Of a DNA stretch of 64,000 nt, positions 54,172 to 63,496 are shown one piece after another. The stretch is from Nitzschia sp. DOCU1 (taxonomy: Eukaryota; Bacillariophyta; Bacillariophyceae; Bacillariales; Bacillariaceae). Where the stretch lies: assembly GCA_951394045.1 (NCBI GenBank), contig OX595994.1, forward strand, positions 310,001 to 374,000, read 5' to 3'. Both the position numbers and the translations under genes were made by a program. A model generated the notes under the pieces. That model was given only the letters and a program-made list of their open reading frames with translations. It had not been told where the DNA came from and searched no databases. How positions within the stretch are numbered: the stretch's first letter is position 1; each line of letters opens with the position of its first letter.

Positions 54172-55305
54172 CTACGACTTGCCCCCGTTGACGCTCTCCA
54201 GCACTAGACGCTTCCAGTACGATCTCTCTTGAGGCGAAGATGCAGCCAGATGCCAGACGATTCTTCCGTCCAGCACTGATATCCGGAACGGATAATAGTT
54301 TTCTGAGCTTGCGTCCCCGTCCCCCGCTTTCGATACGGACATTGCTTCGTCGTCCGTGTCCACATCTTGCACATGGACACTGTCATCATTCAAGAGTTTC
54401 AGCCGATTCTTTTTGGATGCCGATTGAGATTTTCGTTCCGCCATTTGCCGATTATCATACTGATGCAGCATGCCCCCACTAAGAATGAAATACTTGCGAA
54501 TCCAATTCTTGCCAATGCTTGTACTTTGGCTGTTTCGAGTCGTAACAATAGCTCCTGTCGTATGGTCTTGCAAGCGCCACAAGAGACCTCTGTGCTCTTT
54601 GCTACGCTCCATCACTGGTGTCGATAGGGACGTGGGTGTCTCCAGCGCAATTTCGGCGACTTGTCGAGCGACATGAGCTGTTAGGCCCGTAATCGGCAGT
54701 TCCTTGGAAGCACCGTCACGAGAAGTAGGAGTTGAAGAACTCGGCAACGGAAACATGTACTTTCGAAAGACGAATATTTCCCCTTGCCACGGAATATCGT
54801 ATTCCTGTACTGGTTTGGTAGTAAGAAAAAAGTCTAGGGGCGCCCAAAAGTATAGCTCCACTTCGGACGGGTTGATTTGGATTCGAATGGAAAGTTCCTC
54901 CGAAGATTGATTGACAAATCCCACCACAGGTGTGACACACAAATGGTTGATGGATTCTATGGTTGCAAGGCTTGCCAAGCGATGAACTTTGGCGTCAGTC
55001 AATGTGTCCGTGATGCTGAGATCCAAGCCCACTTCTTCCTTGGTTTCGCGCAGGGCAGTTACCCAGTCATCGCCATGGTCGGCTTCATCTTGTTTGCCCC
55101 CGGGAAAACAAACTTCACCGGGATGTGATCGAAGTTGAAGCGTCCGTTGTGTCAAGAGGATCTTTCCGTCATTTGCCAAGAGAATAAATATGCTGGCTCG
55201 CCGAAGAGTCGAGTGACGTTCTTGAGATTGTTTGGAATGGAGTCCATGAGCCGTCAGTCGTTCAATGGCCGCAGAAAACGCGTCGCTGGTGGTCGAAGAC
55301 TGCAT
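54172..55305 (-). CDS. Nudix hydrolase (CoA diphosphatase type) fused to a PH-like domain
   Basis: 377 aa, intronless. The N-terminal half is a Nudix fold of the CoA-pyrophosphatase (NUDT7/8) type. It has the family signature LRSHPGEVCFPGGKQDEADH leading into the Nudix box, whose second part is TALRETKEEVGL (residues ~83-94). This type cleaves CoA and its esters to 3',5'-ADP and phosphopantetheine. After a linker (residues ~205-265) the C-terminal ~110 residues read like a pleckstrin-homology domain: NWIRKYFILSGGMLHQYDN, FRISVLDGRIVWHLAASS and the closing Trp helix ERSYWKRLVLESVN. A Nudix-PH arrangement is unusual; PH domains bind phosphoinositides or proteins, suggesting membrane recruitment. 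There is no C-terminal peroxisomal SKL. Confidence 0.82.
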   Translation of the reverse strand: MQSSTTSDAFSAAIERLTAHGLHSKQSQERHSTLRRASIFILLANDGKILLTQRTLQLRSHPGEVCFPGGKQDEADHGDDWVTALRETKEEVGLDLSITDTLTDAKVHRLASLATIESINHLCVTPVVGFVNQSSEELSIRIQINPSEVELYFWAPLDFFLTTKPVQEYDIPWQGEIFVFRKYMFPLPSSSTPTSRDGASKELPITGLTAHVARQVAEIALETPTSLSTPVMERSKEHRGLLWRLQDHTTGAIVTTRNSQSTSIGKNWIRKYFILSGGMLHQYDNRQMAERKSQSASKKNRLKLLNDDSVHVQDVDTDDEAMSVSKAGDGDASSENYYPFRISVLDGRIVWHLAASSPQERSYWKRLVLESVNGGKS

Positions 55306-55840
55306 TCCTTCAAAGGCTACGGATCATTTCGTATCACAACCAGAATAAGCTAGTGACATACATGGTGTTGATTAGCACCAGGCAGTTGATGCACAGTGCT
55401 CGTCAGAGAGCAGCGTCTCTGGTCATCTCTCGTCGCCGCCATGGTGGAAAATCAAATCCAGCGCGGCTCTGGATGCATGCCTTTCGGTCAAAGAAGTCGA
55501 ACGTTCATGCCGCGCGCACGCGCTCGATGGGAGGAGGAGTGGTGAGATTGGCTTGCATACGTCACCACAGCCCGATGGATGGCCGAGAGTCCTCCACGAT
55601 ATCAAAGATGAGATACGCCGAAGGCACCACCACACCACGATAGTGGCCGTTTGCACTAATTTCGCTACTTTGTCTCTTCGTTCCTTGTTCGGATCCGTGC
55701 CAACCACGCGTCACACTTGACTTCTCCGCGGATGTAGATTTTCCTCCGTACGTTTCTTCTTCGTTGTGTCCATGGACTGATCATTGTCTTGTTGGCAACT
55801 ATTGGAAAGATAAGATTACCCGAAGATACTTAGTACGACA
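55306..55840. promoter_or_regulatory. Divergent promoter region, Nudix-PH / NRAMP
   Basis: A 535-bp interval between divergent starts. Antisense open frames inside are Arg/Ser-rich and unconvincing. No iron- or metal-responsive element could be identified by eye. Confidence 0.4.
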
Positions 55841-57469
55841 ATGAATTCCGACGTTCCAGGTGGGCTACTCGACGATCATGATAGTGGCTCCATAAACGAG
55901 CAAGACGATGGGCCGATCCTCGAACCCTTTGCAGTGACATGTGCCGAAGGGGAGCGCGACAAAAGTGGTGCCGGGGATGAAGACAGTAACTCGCCTCGAT
56001 TTTCGATAGAATGTCCGCCATGGAGGCCGTCTGGAAACACCTGGAAGGATTTATGGTTCTTTGTGGGCCCAGGCTGGCTCGTCTCTATCGCCTACATCGA
56101 CCCGGGAAACTATCAGGCCGATATCCAAGCGGGAGCAACGTCACGGTACACATTGTTGTTTGCTGTGTGGTGGAGTTCCCTCTTGTCAATCTACGTTCAA
56201 ATACTGTGCGTTCGGTTGGCCTACTATGCGCAATTAACTCTAGCCGAAACGCAAGCCAGAGACTCCAAGTCAAAATGGCATCGATATATCAGCTGGATTC
56301 TCGCCGAGTTTTCCACCATGATTACGGATCTTCCCGAAGTTATTGGATTTGGAATTGCTTGTCATCTCTTCTTTGGCTGGGATTACTATGTGGGTGTATT
56401 GTTGAGTCTCGTCACTACCCTGTTGTTTTTGGGAACACTCAAGTACGGTATACAGTACTTGGAGTGGATCATCGTTTTCTTTGTCGGCGTCATGTCCGCT
56501 GCACTTTGGGTTGAAATGGCGGTGGTGGGCCCCAATACAGTGGACCTGCTCAAAGGTTGGGCCTATGGCTTTGTTGATGTTACGGAGCAAGACCTCTTCA
56601 GTATTGCTGGTATCCTCGGGTCGGTTTGCATGCCGCACAACCTGTATTTACACACTGCTGCGATTCAATCGAGAAGGGTCCAGCGACAAGAGCATGTGGT
56701 CAAGCAAGCCGTCAAGTTCTGTTCATGGGAGCCAGTTTTGCCGATTCTTGTCGCCTTCTTTGTCAACATGGCAGTGGTGACTATTGCAGCGGAAAGCGTC
56801 TACGGGGCAGATGGTGCAGACGAGGTTGGATTGTCCGATTTTTGTAACTATTTCCAGAGTCTCAAGGGAGGCTGTGTCTTGTGGGGTGTGGCCTTGTTGG
56901 CGGCTGGACAGAGCAGTGCCATCACCACAACTTATACGGGCCAGTACGTAATGGACGGCTTTTTGAATCTGCAAATGTCAGTTCAGCAACGCGCCATTAT
57001 CACACGCCTGGCAGCTATAGCACCCTGCGTCCTCGTCAGCGTCGTCTTCCCAGATCGACTCAATGACATGGTCAACTTCGTGAACGCCACCTTGAGCTTG
57101 TTCCTACCCTTTGCGCTTTGCCCGCTGGTCAAATACAACTGCAGCGAACGGGTCATGGGGAGATTTGCTTCCACCGGAAAAGAGAAAATTATCCTACATT
57201 GCTTCGCCATTGCCGTGTGGGCTATCAATGCCGTGGCACTGTCAATTCCGGGAGGAGGATTCTTCGGCGACTTTGTACCTCAAATGCCTTGGTCTTGGGG
57301 CAAAGTCGGCTGGATTGTCTTGCAGGTTGTCATGCAAATTGGATATGGCTGGTGGAATTATTCAGCACTGTTTGCACCGGTCGGCTTTCTCCCACGGATA
57401 CTGGAAGACGAGCGACCTCCTGACGATCAGTTTGCCCGGAGTATTTCGAGGGCACCCACCGGAGAGTGA
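55841..57469 (+). CDS. NRAMP-family divalent metal transporter
   Basis: 542 aa, intronless, ATG 55841. An acidic cytosolic N-terminus precedes about 11-12 TM spans. The TM1 metal-binding motif D-P-G-N lies at residues 87-90 (VSIAYIDPGNYQADIQAGA). TM6 carries MPHN at residues 264-267 (GSVCMPHNLYLH), where Met264 is the conserved soft metal ligand. The residue three positions before it is Ser261 in place of the usual Ala of 'A-x-x-M'. The transport signature AAGQSSAITTTYTGQYVMDG follows. NRAMPs import Fe2+, Mn2+ and related ions with protons. It lies between the two globin genes, so an iron theme for the locus is tempting but unproven. Confidence 0.95.
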   Translation: MNSDVPGGLLDDHDSGSINEQDDGPILEPFAVTCAEGERDKSGAGDEDSNSPRFSIECPPWRPSGNTWKDLWFFVGPGWLVSIAYIDPGNYQADIQAGATSRYTLLFAVWWSSLLSIYVQILCVRLAYYAQLTLAETQARDSKSKWHRYISWILAEFSTMITDLPEVIGFGIACHLFFGWDYYVGVLLSLVTTLLFLGTLKYGIQYLEWIIVFFVGVMSAALWVEMAVVGPNTVDLLKGWAYGFVDVTEQDLFSIAGILGSVCMPHNLYLHTAAIQSRRVQRQEHVVKQAVKFCSWEPVLPILVAFFVNMAVVTIAAESVYGADGADEVGLSDFCNYFQSLKGGCVLWGVALLAAGQSSAITTTYTGQYVMDGFLNLQMSVQQRAIITRLAAIAPCVLVSVVFPDRLNDMVNFVNATLSLFLPFALCPLVKYNCSERVMGRFASTGKEKIILHCFAIAVWAINAVALSIPGGGFFGDFVPQMPWSWGKVGWIVLQVVMQIGYGWWNYSALFAPVGFLPRILEDERPPDDQFARSISRAPTGE

Positions 57470-58138
57470 ATGTAGGTGACGGCAATACCGCTGACATATT
57501 GGTTGCAGGTGCCATCGCCATTAATAGTCATCCTTGCTGCAACCGACAAGCGTCAGGAGCTGACGTTTCATAGATCGATCTTGACACCGATCACCAGGTC
57601 ATTCTCGGGGATCAGATCAACCAGCATCTTGTGAAGCTTCATCCAACCCAAGCGTAGAGGATAAAAAGGCAAAGACACAAAGTTGTCATTCATCTAAAAA
57701 CGAGTGTCGGTTTATGTACCATTTCGGGCTTCAGAAAACGCGAGAACGTCTAACTAGTCTAAAAAATTGCAGCCGTCATCGTCATTGCCCCTCTACCTAG
57801 TAGTGGAGGAGCAATTGCCTCCCAAATCCCGAACCGAACCCGAGCTCTACCATCCGTACGATGATATTTGGGTGTTTGTTGGAGTTGCCCAGACACAAAG
57901 AACAGAAAATAGTATAAGCCCATTCAAATGGGGCAATAATAAATGGTCATGGATTTTTTATCATTCGACATCTTGAAAACAAAATTCAATCATCGCCGGC
58001 AAAAATGCGAACCTCGTCACGATTACCCATCAACTTCCTTTCTCCTTCTTCTCGTTGGGCGCCCCGACGCCGGCTGTCATAAACCAAGAAACTTTGCGAC
58101 TTCAAACATCATCGGCGGATTCACGAACACATTAAAAC
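57470..58138. other. Intergenic region and globin B promoter
   Basis: No supported gene; small plus frames (57767-57976, 57943-58149) have no resemblance to proteins. The final part is the promoter of globin B. Confidence 0.4.
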
Positions 58139-58700
58139 ATGGTTGCTGACATATCTTACATGACCGTATCCAATGTGGTAGAGAGTTGGGAGATAATGCG
58201 AAGAATACCGGACTTTCAGAAGAAGGCAGGAGTGGAGCTCTTTCGCATGTGAGTGGAGCTGAGATTTCGGAACAACTGCCTTGGAGTACGACGATTGTTA
58301 TTCTGACAAAGATTCTTACTCGTTATCTGCCTTCAGTTATTTTGAAATGGAACCTCGTGCCGCCGCTGTCTTTAATTTTGGAAAGACGGAGAACCTCGAC
58401 GATGAATTCTTCAAAAGTCCGAAATTGGTCAGACATGCCGCTCACTACATGAACATGGTCGACCGTGCCATCAATTTATTGGGTCCGGATATTGAGCTGT
58501 TGACGGATATATTATTGGAACTGGGAGAACAGCATTATGCTTTTGGGGTCGAGCCGTCGTTTTACCCACCCATGGGAGCCGCGTTGTTGAAAGTTCTCCA
58601 AAAATTCATCGGTGACAAGTTTACTGACGAAGTCAAAGATGCCTGGCTGGAAACGTATCAAGCTTTGGCGTACGATATGATTCGGGCCAAGAAGCGCTAA
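58139..58700 (+). CDS. Neuroglobin-like single-domain globin (copy B, two exons)
   Basis: Exon 1 is 58139-58248 and exon 2 is 58337-58700 (88-bp GT-AG intron, phase 2); 157 aa. Exon 1 is exactly 110 bp, as in copy A, and the junction reads GVELFRIYFEMEPRAAAVF. Landmarks are Trp17, Phe49 (CD1), His70 at E7 (KLVRHAAHYMNMV) and His103 at F8 (LGEQHYAFGVEPSFY). The protein ends AYDMIRAKKR, lacking copy A's C-terminal extension. Both haem-ligand histidines are present. It is the paralogue of 53349-54031 and its 3' end lies only 196 bp from the convergent membrane-protein copy B. Confidence 0.9.
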
Positions 58701-58896
58701 GGGCATCAGTTTGGGGGTCCGGCCGACGAGACGCTCAGGAGGAATTGGCCGTTACCGAGAATGGTCAGAACACTGCCCTCAGATCGACCGACTTATGGCA
58801 GATAATGATGTATGCACAATAGCTCGTGAGTTTAATAAGATTCTTAGCAGTTACAATCATTCTTCTAGCTCTTGGTACATGGAAAGTCAGAGGGTG

Positions 58897-60372
58897 TTAG
58901 AAATTTTCTGCAAAAAATTCAGTCGAGTCAGCGTACGCCAGATAAACAATGAAAGCCCCTCCAGCGATTGCCAAAAATATGCCAGCCACCAACTCGCACC
59001 ACACGTTGCAATAGGGGTCACCGATGCCGCTCCCCAAGATTGGATCAACAGAAAAGTCTGGAAGTGTGGCTATCTTGAATCCCACTGGCGATGCGTGGTC
59101 CCCCTGAAGCAACGGCTTGTCGACCCCAGGAATCAGCGTTGCGCCGGGTAGTTTCATTATCACAAACAGACTTCCGATTAGAGAGAAGCACCACCAGACA
59201 CCAACAGCAATATTTACCAAGTGCTGATCACAGGTCTAACGTGGGAGCGAAAATGATTTAGATCCAATTAAATGGAAAGAATGCCGAAAATGCCTTGGAG
59301 CTTACCTCAGAACCAATCACCAAGAATTGCTGAATTTTGTTATAGTCGGAGGCTACAACGATGATCGCAACCATGAGCGCGTGTAAGATGGTACCTCTTA
59401 TCGCTGGTTGGCGGCCACCTTGTGTTTCTCGGTAGGCCAAATACGGCAAGGCAAGTCCAACGGCAACAGCAGCACAGTAGGCGAAAATAGGCTCAAAAGG
59501 TCCTCCGAAGCGAAGGGGGCGTCTTCCCATGAAACCCCATGCTCGTGCACCGAGATTGGCCAAGACGACGAGGCAAGTCATTGAAATTCCCGTTAGGGTT
59601 AGGATCAGCCGAGCGTCTCCTTCAGTGGCAGCCCCCAGATACAAACAGAAAACCAAGAGCTTGCGGATCCAATCCGTCTCAAAGTTGGTCGTAATACTGT
59701 ACGCCGAGATGGACGGCATTCCCCGGATGAACATTGCCGTATTCAGCCAAGAAAGGCTGATCTCTTCCACAAAGACCAAACCCAAAAGCACTCCCAAGAA
59801 CGCCGGTTGGAACCTCTCAATAATTGTGTCCTCTAGATTTGAAAATGGATGAATAACTCAAAATAGAAAGTGACGACACGTGTGTGAATGATAACGAACG
59901 TACCTTGACTCGCGCACGGGAAAGATCGGCAGAGAATTACCAAAATGCCCATCGCCTGTACACCAGAGAATGAATCCAGATATGCTTGAAACATGCTAGC
60001 TGGGGCTGTCGTGTATGGTGGCAAAGTAAGATTGTAGAATCGTCCCATCTTGTCTTTATAGAGAAGGCATCGCTTGGCACGGCGTGGTTTGTTGAGGTAT
60101 GGCGGCAGTCTCGTAGTCTTTGTGATATGAGTGACGACGCTTTTGACGCTCTCCATGATTTCTGGGATTGTTCCGCAAATATCTTCGTCAATAATATAAA
60201 CACGGATACCATGTGTCCTCAAAAGTTGTAGGAGCTCGATGTTGGCGGGAAGGATTTCACCTTGGATACGTTCCAGGTTCATTTCCCCTCCTGCCTCTGG
60301 TTCAAAATTGGGAGCAACGGAGATGCCTCCAGACTCATCTTCGGTATCGTTGTCGGCTGGTTTACCCCACAT
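58897..60372 (-). CDS. Multi-pass membrane protein with cytosolic N-domain (copy B, three exons)
   Basis: Exons 60372-59904, 59832-59306 and 59235-58897 are joined over 71- and 70-bp GT-AG introns; 444 aa. Intron 1 (phase 1, after the SFPCASQ codons) corresponds to the single intron of copy A (after SFACITQ). Intron 2 (phase 0, between IGSE and TCDQHL) is absent from copy A. The soluble N-domain contains LLRTHGIRVYIIDEDICGT and RAKRCLLYKDKMGRFYNLTL. The membrane part has about seven spans (FLGVLLGLVFVEEIS, LTGISMTCLVVLANLGARAW, YCAAVAVGLALPYLAY, ALMVAIIVVASDY, VWWCFSLIGSLFVIM, FLAIAGGAFIVYLAY) and the shared loop GDHASPVGFKIATLPDFSVD. The N-domain is ~55 residues shorter than in copy A. Family unknown to me. 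Confidence 0.85.
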
Positions 60373-60567
60373 ACTTTATTCTTTCGATTGACCACAATGT
60401 GCTCTTCCTTGCGGGAGGAAGAGGCTTCAAGAAGGATGCAATGGCAGTATCAAAACCATGAGCGAGCAATTCTTTACCTACCGGTCGTATCAGAATGGAT
60501 ACCAAGCACAACGGATGGGTGGTCGACCATGCTCGCTCAACGGACTTGATGATTCGGCAATTTTGAC
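60373..60567. other. Promoter side of membrane-protein copy B
   Basis: Short intergenic interval with a CTACCGGT word at 60478-60485. No gene. Confidence 0.4.
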
Positions 60568-60942
60568 ATGGATATTATAACGAAGTTGAGTACCGGAGAA
60601 GTCGCGAGGGCAATAAATAAAGTATTATTGCCGAGCGAAGTTTGCGATCGAAAGAAGGATCTCGCTCGCTGTTTAGAGATTGCATTCACAACAATGGACG
60701 TGAAAGCAGACGGGTATACGCCAGACTACTGTAATGGGTTGCGAGCTAGTGCCTCGTCGGGGGCGTGCGGCCCACGCGGCCCACGGCCCACACGGCCCAC
60801 GCGCAGAGATGTGGAAAACCCCGTAGAAAATGTACTGGCAGCTACTGGCAGCTACCTGAGTACACTGCTACCATCACATTCATCGACATCCGAAGCTACC
60901 TTGACACATGATGACAAACTAAAAAACATCACGAACCAATAG
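60568..60942 (+). CDS. Possible gene fragment interrupted by repeat DNA (weak)
   Basis: A 124-codon frame starts at ATG 60568 (MDIITKLSTGEVARAINKVL). The first ~57 residues look protein-like and helical. From about 60733 the frame runs into the CGGCCCAC repeat and translates as repetitive Gly/Pro/Arg (ACGPRGPRPTRPTRR). I read this as the 5' end of a gene or pseudogene whose continuation was replaced by repeat sequence. No family is recognised. Confidence 0.3.
   Translation: MDIITKLSTGEVARAINKVLLPSEVCDRKKDLARCLEIAFTTMDVKADGYTPDYCNGLRASASSGACGPRGPRPTRPTRRDVENPVENVLAATGSYLSTLLPSHSSTSEATLTHDDKLKNITNQ
60733..60810. repeat. CGGCCCAC repeat cluster 1
   Basis: Contains GCTAGTGCCTCGTCGGGG followed by four CGGCCCACG/A units. 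The block (about 38 bp) recurs in inverted orientation at 61800-61862. Confidence 0.75.
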
Positions 60943-61574
60943 CCAACATAGTAAACTAAAGGTATATATGAGGGAAGAGTTATTCATCCTATTAGTTGAC
61001 GTAGATATCACACTCAAAGTATCAACCGCGGTCCTCTGCCCACGTGGTCTGCGCATACGGAACTGTACAGGCACGTACGCGCGACGATGTCTTTCGACGA
61101 TTTTTTCGCAAATCCCATTTTCATTCCAACGATCGCAGAGCCAAGGTTTTTCAGGACACAGGAACAACAACAAAAGAAACCACTAACAGGACAGATAGTC
61201 AAATGATATCCTGATGCTCTGGTCCAAAATCATGAGTCAACTGTTGCTTAGCATGATACCAAACCCCAACAGTTTTTTTGCACGGCATGACAGCGCGTGA
61301 TGACTAATTCGACTACGACTAGTTCGAATTTGATCGGGGGATTTGAGTAATTGGACTAAATGTCTGGCGTAAGTTGAGGCTTCGCAGCACTTGAATTTGT
61401 CTTCCGACAAAAATCCAATTCGGCACATATTCAATAACTATTCTTAGTGAAAGGTTAAAAACGGTTTGGATAATGAAGCATCTTTTTTCATTACTTTGGA
61501 AGAAGATAATGGCTGGTAGCCGAAAATTCGACGCTTGGGACGTGGGCCTCCCGTAGCTTCCAGTAGCATTTCTA

Positions 61575-61610
61575 CGTGCGGCCCACGCGGCCCACATCGT
61601 CGCGCAGCGC
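61575..61610. repeat. CGGCCCAC repeat cluster 2
   Basis: GTGCGGCCCACGCGGCCCAC followed by ATCGTCGCGCAGCGCGAG. The first 20 bp match the core of cluster 1 except for flanking bases. Confidence 0.7.
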
Positions 61611-61797
61611 GAGGGAATTTATCAATTTCTGGCGAGGACCACTGCATTCAGACGGTTGTTTGAGTCTTTTTCTCATACATCTTAACAAAACAGGAGTCAT
61701 CAGGACCAACTATCATATCTGAATATTCATTCCTGAAAGTTGGAGACGAGAGGATGCGAGACAAGGGTCTCATTCTGTTGCGCGACGAAGCGTGCTC

Positions 61798-61865
61798 ATC
61801 GGCCCACATCGGCCCACATCGGCCCACGTGGGCCGCGCGCCCCGACGAGGCACTAGCTAGCATCC
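61798..61865. repeat. CGGCCCAC repeat cluster 3, inverted relative to cluster 1
   Basis: Three direct CATCGGCCCA units, then CACGTGGGCCGCGCGCC and CCGACGAGGCACTAGC. The last part is the reverse complement of the start of cluster 1. Confidence 0.75.
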
Positions 61866-61966
61866 ATCACACAAGTGAAACGGAGCAAGCAGCGGCAATG
61901 GCAGCCATCAAAAACCCCACCGGCTCTACTACTGATGTGTGGATCGGTGGAGAACTTCAAGACTTT

Positions 61967-62096
61967 AACGATCCTGGCCACCCTCGGAGGACAGACTTGG
62001 CTTCAAACTTTGCTCGGAGGAAAGACTCGAGTCTTTTCGAGTCCTCGCAAGTTTAAAGCCAAGTCTTTCCTCCGAGCCAAGTCTTTCCAGGACGTT
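61967..62096. repeat. Long imperfect hairpin (inverted repeat)
   Basis: The left arm (61967-62014: AACGATCCTGG, CTCGGAGGACAGACTTGG, CTTCAAACTTTGCTC) pairs with the right arm (62044-62096) through about 48-53 bp with few mismatches, with a ~30-bp centre that is itself AGACTCGAGTCTT-like. Size and structure resemble a foldback or MITE-type element. Confidence 0.7.
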
Positions 62097-62416
62097 ACTA
62101 TAATGGATTGGCACATGCAGTGAGATCATTTCGTCAATCGCTTGATGTTGTGTATAAAGACAAGTCGAGCCGAGCCAACGAAAGTCCCAGCGCTGCAACA
62201 CCGCAATACGTCGAAAGTGAGAGACCGGTGTGAAGTACGTAGGAGTTATTCCACCATGCACGGGTCCCCTTTGTCATTTTGGGCACTCAGGGCCGGCTTC
62301 TAGACATCATGTCGAAATCATATTTTGGTTGTTTTCGTGTATCGTCCCATGTTTCGGCTGATCAAAGTTAGGGGTGTTGTTGTTCTCCGCCTGACACCGC
62401 CAATTTCAGTTATCAG

Positions 62417-63065
62417 CACGAAGGAGTCCTTCATCTCAATGACACTACTGGCATGGTGGTACTGCTAATGCCGCGAGATCAACAGGCTACACAGGGCACA
62501 CGACATTTGGAGACGACCGAATGGGTGGGAATCGAGTGATATATAAGATTCGGCGGGGTGGAAATCGACACACAATGTACCGGATTTTGGAATTCCAAAG
62601 CAGTCGGGCCCGAGTTTCTGGAAACCACAAAGAGCTTCAAGACAGTAGGACTCTTGATTGTTGAATGGGAGCTACTTTGTTGAAACATCTTGGCATTGTG
62701 GATGTCAATGCTTTGTACTGAGATGCACAGCACTTCGATTGCAGAAGGGAAACCAAATCTTCGAGGAGTTGTCTTTCTACCTGTCAACAGCATTTTGTCA
62801 TCGAGGATCGGGGTCATGGGCAACGCCCAACAAGATTTGGTTTATGTTGGCAATAATCGTCAAGTAGTTTTGGAACGGGTGTCAGTGCGATGATCCAAGT
62901 CTCGCACAAAGTTCTTTGGTCTCCTTCAACAGTATTGCCCATACTGAAGCGGTCGTTATGGATGGCGACATCATTTTCGTTGATTCCATCATTGCCAATG
63001 ACCCGCAAAATGAAAATGAAACGGGATCTGCAGACTTTGCCTACTGGACCTATCGCAACAAGTAA
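62417..63065 (+). pseudogene. Broken gene with two in-frame TGA codons and a frameshift
   Basis: One frame reads HEGVLHLNDTTGMVVLLMPR..., TGA at 62537, then YIRFGGVEIDTQCTGFWNSK..., TGA at 62681, then NILALWMSMLCTEMHS... to LERVSVR. Close to 62880 the coding-like sequence shifts by one base and continues as CDDPSLAQSSLVSFNSIAHT... to a TAA at 63063. The amino-acid texture stays protein-like across the breaks. A decayed gene is the simplest reading. Selenocysteine at the TGA codons or unrecognised introns are alternatives, but they do not explain the frameshift. Family not recognised. Confidence 0.45.
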
Positions 63066-63496
63066 GGCAAAGTCTAGAGAGTCTAGCGAAGAGTGTACTA
63101 GAGTCAGCCACATCGTCATCACGTTATTCTCTTCGTTTTCCACATGCAAATCAAAGACTTCTTTGACTTCTATCGAGTGTCTCTGGTAGCTAGCTTGTTG
63201 GTTAAAGTAAAGGGCTAGATTTGACTAGAGATAACTACTAGCTCATTCGCAGATCAAAGAGTATTGGCTATGTTGTTTACACGTTTACAACCTTTGTTCT
63301 ATCCCTCTTTTCTTGCTGTTATGCGGGAAGGATTTGCCGACGGTAAGTAGAGATTTTCTCTAGAAGTACTAAAGAATAAGTGTCTACTAGCATGTGCACC
63401 CTATATTGACTAAGAGTATAGCGTACAGAGCCGCCAAAATTCTGGCTTCGGGCTCCACAATTCCATCTGCATAATCCTAATGACCACATCAGTTTT
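63066..63496. other. Intergenic region
   Basis: No gene is seen between the broken gene and the 3' end of the minus-strand gene at the right edge. Confidence 0.4.

Larger units (their letters stand above)
60943..62416. other. Repeat-rich region without a supported gene
   Basis: Holds CGGCCCAC cluster 2 (about 61575-61610), cluster 3 (61798-61865) and the long hairpin at 61967-62096. Open frames here exist mainly because of the GC-rich repeats. It may be the remnant of one or more mobile elements. Confidence 0.5.

Noticed and set aside
61319..61863. Minus-strand frames rich in Trp-Ala-Ala / Gly-Arg-Cys-Gly-Pro
   Set aside because: Composition comes from the CGGCCCAC repeats; no conserved protein features.
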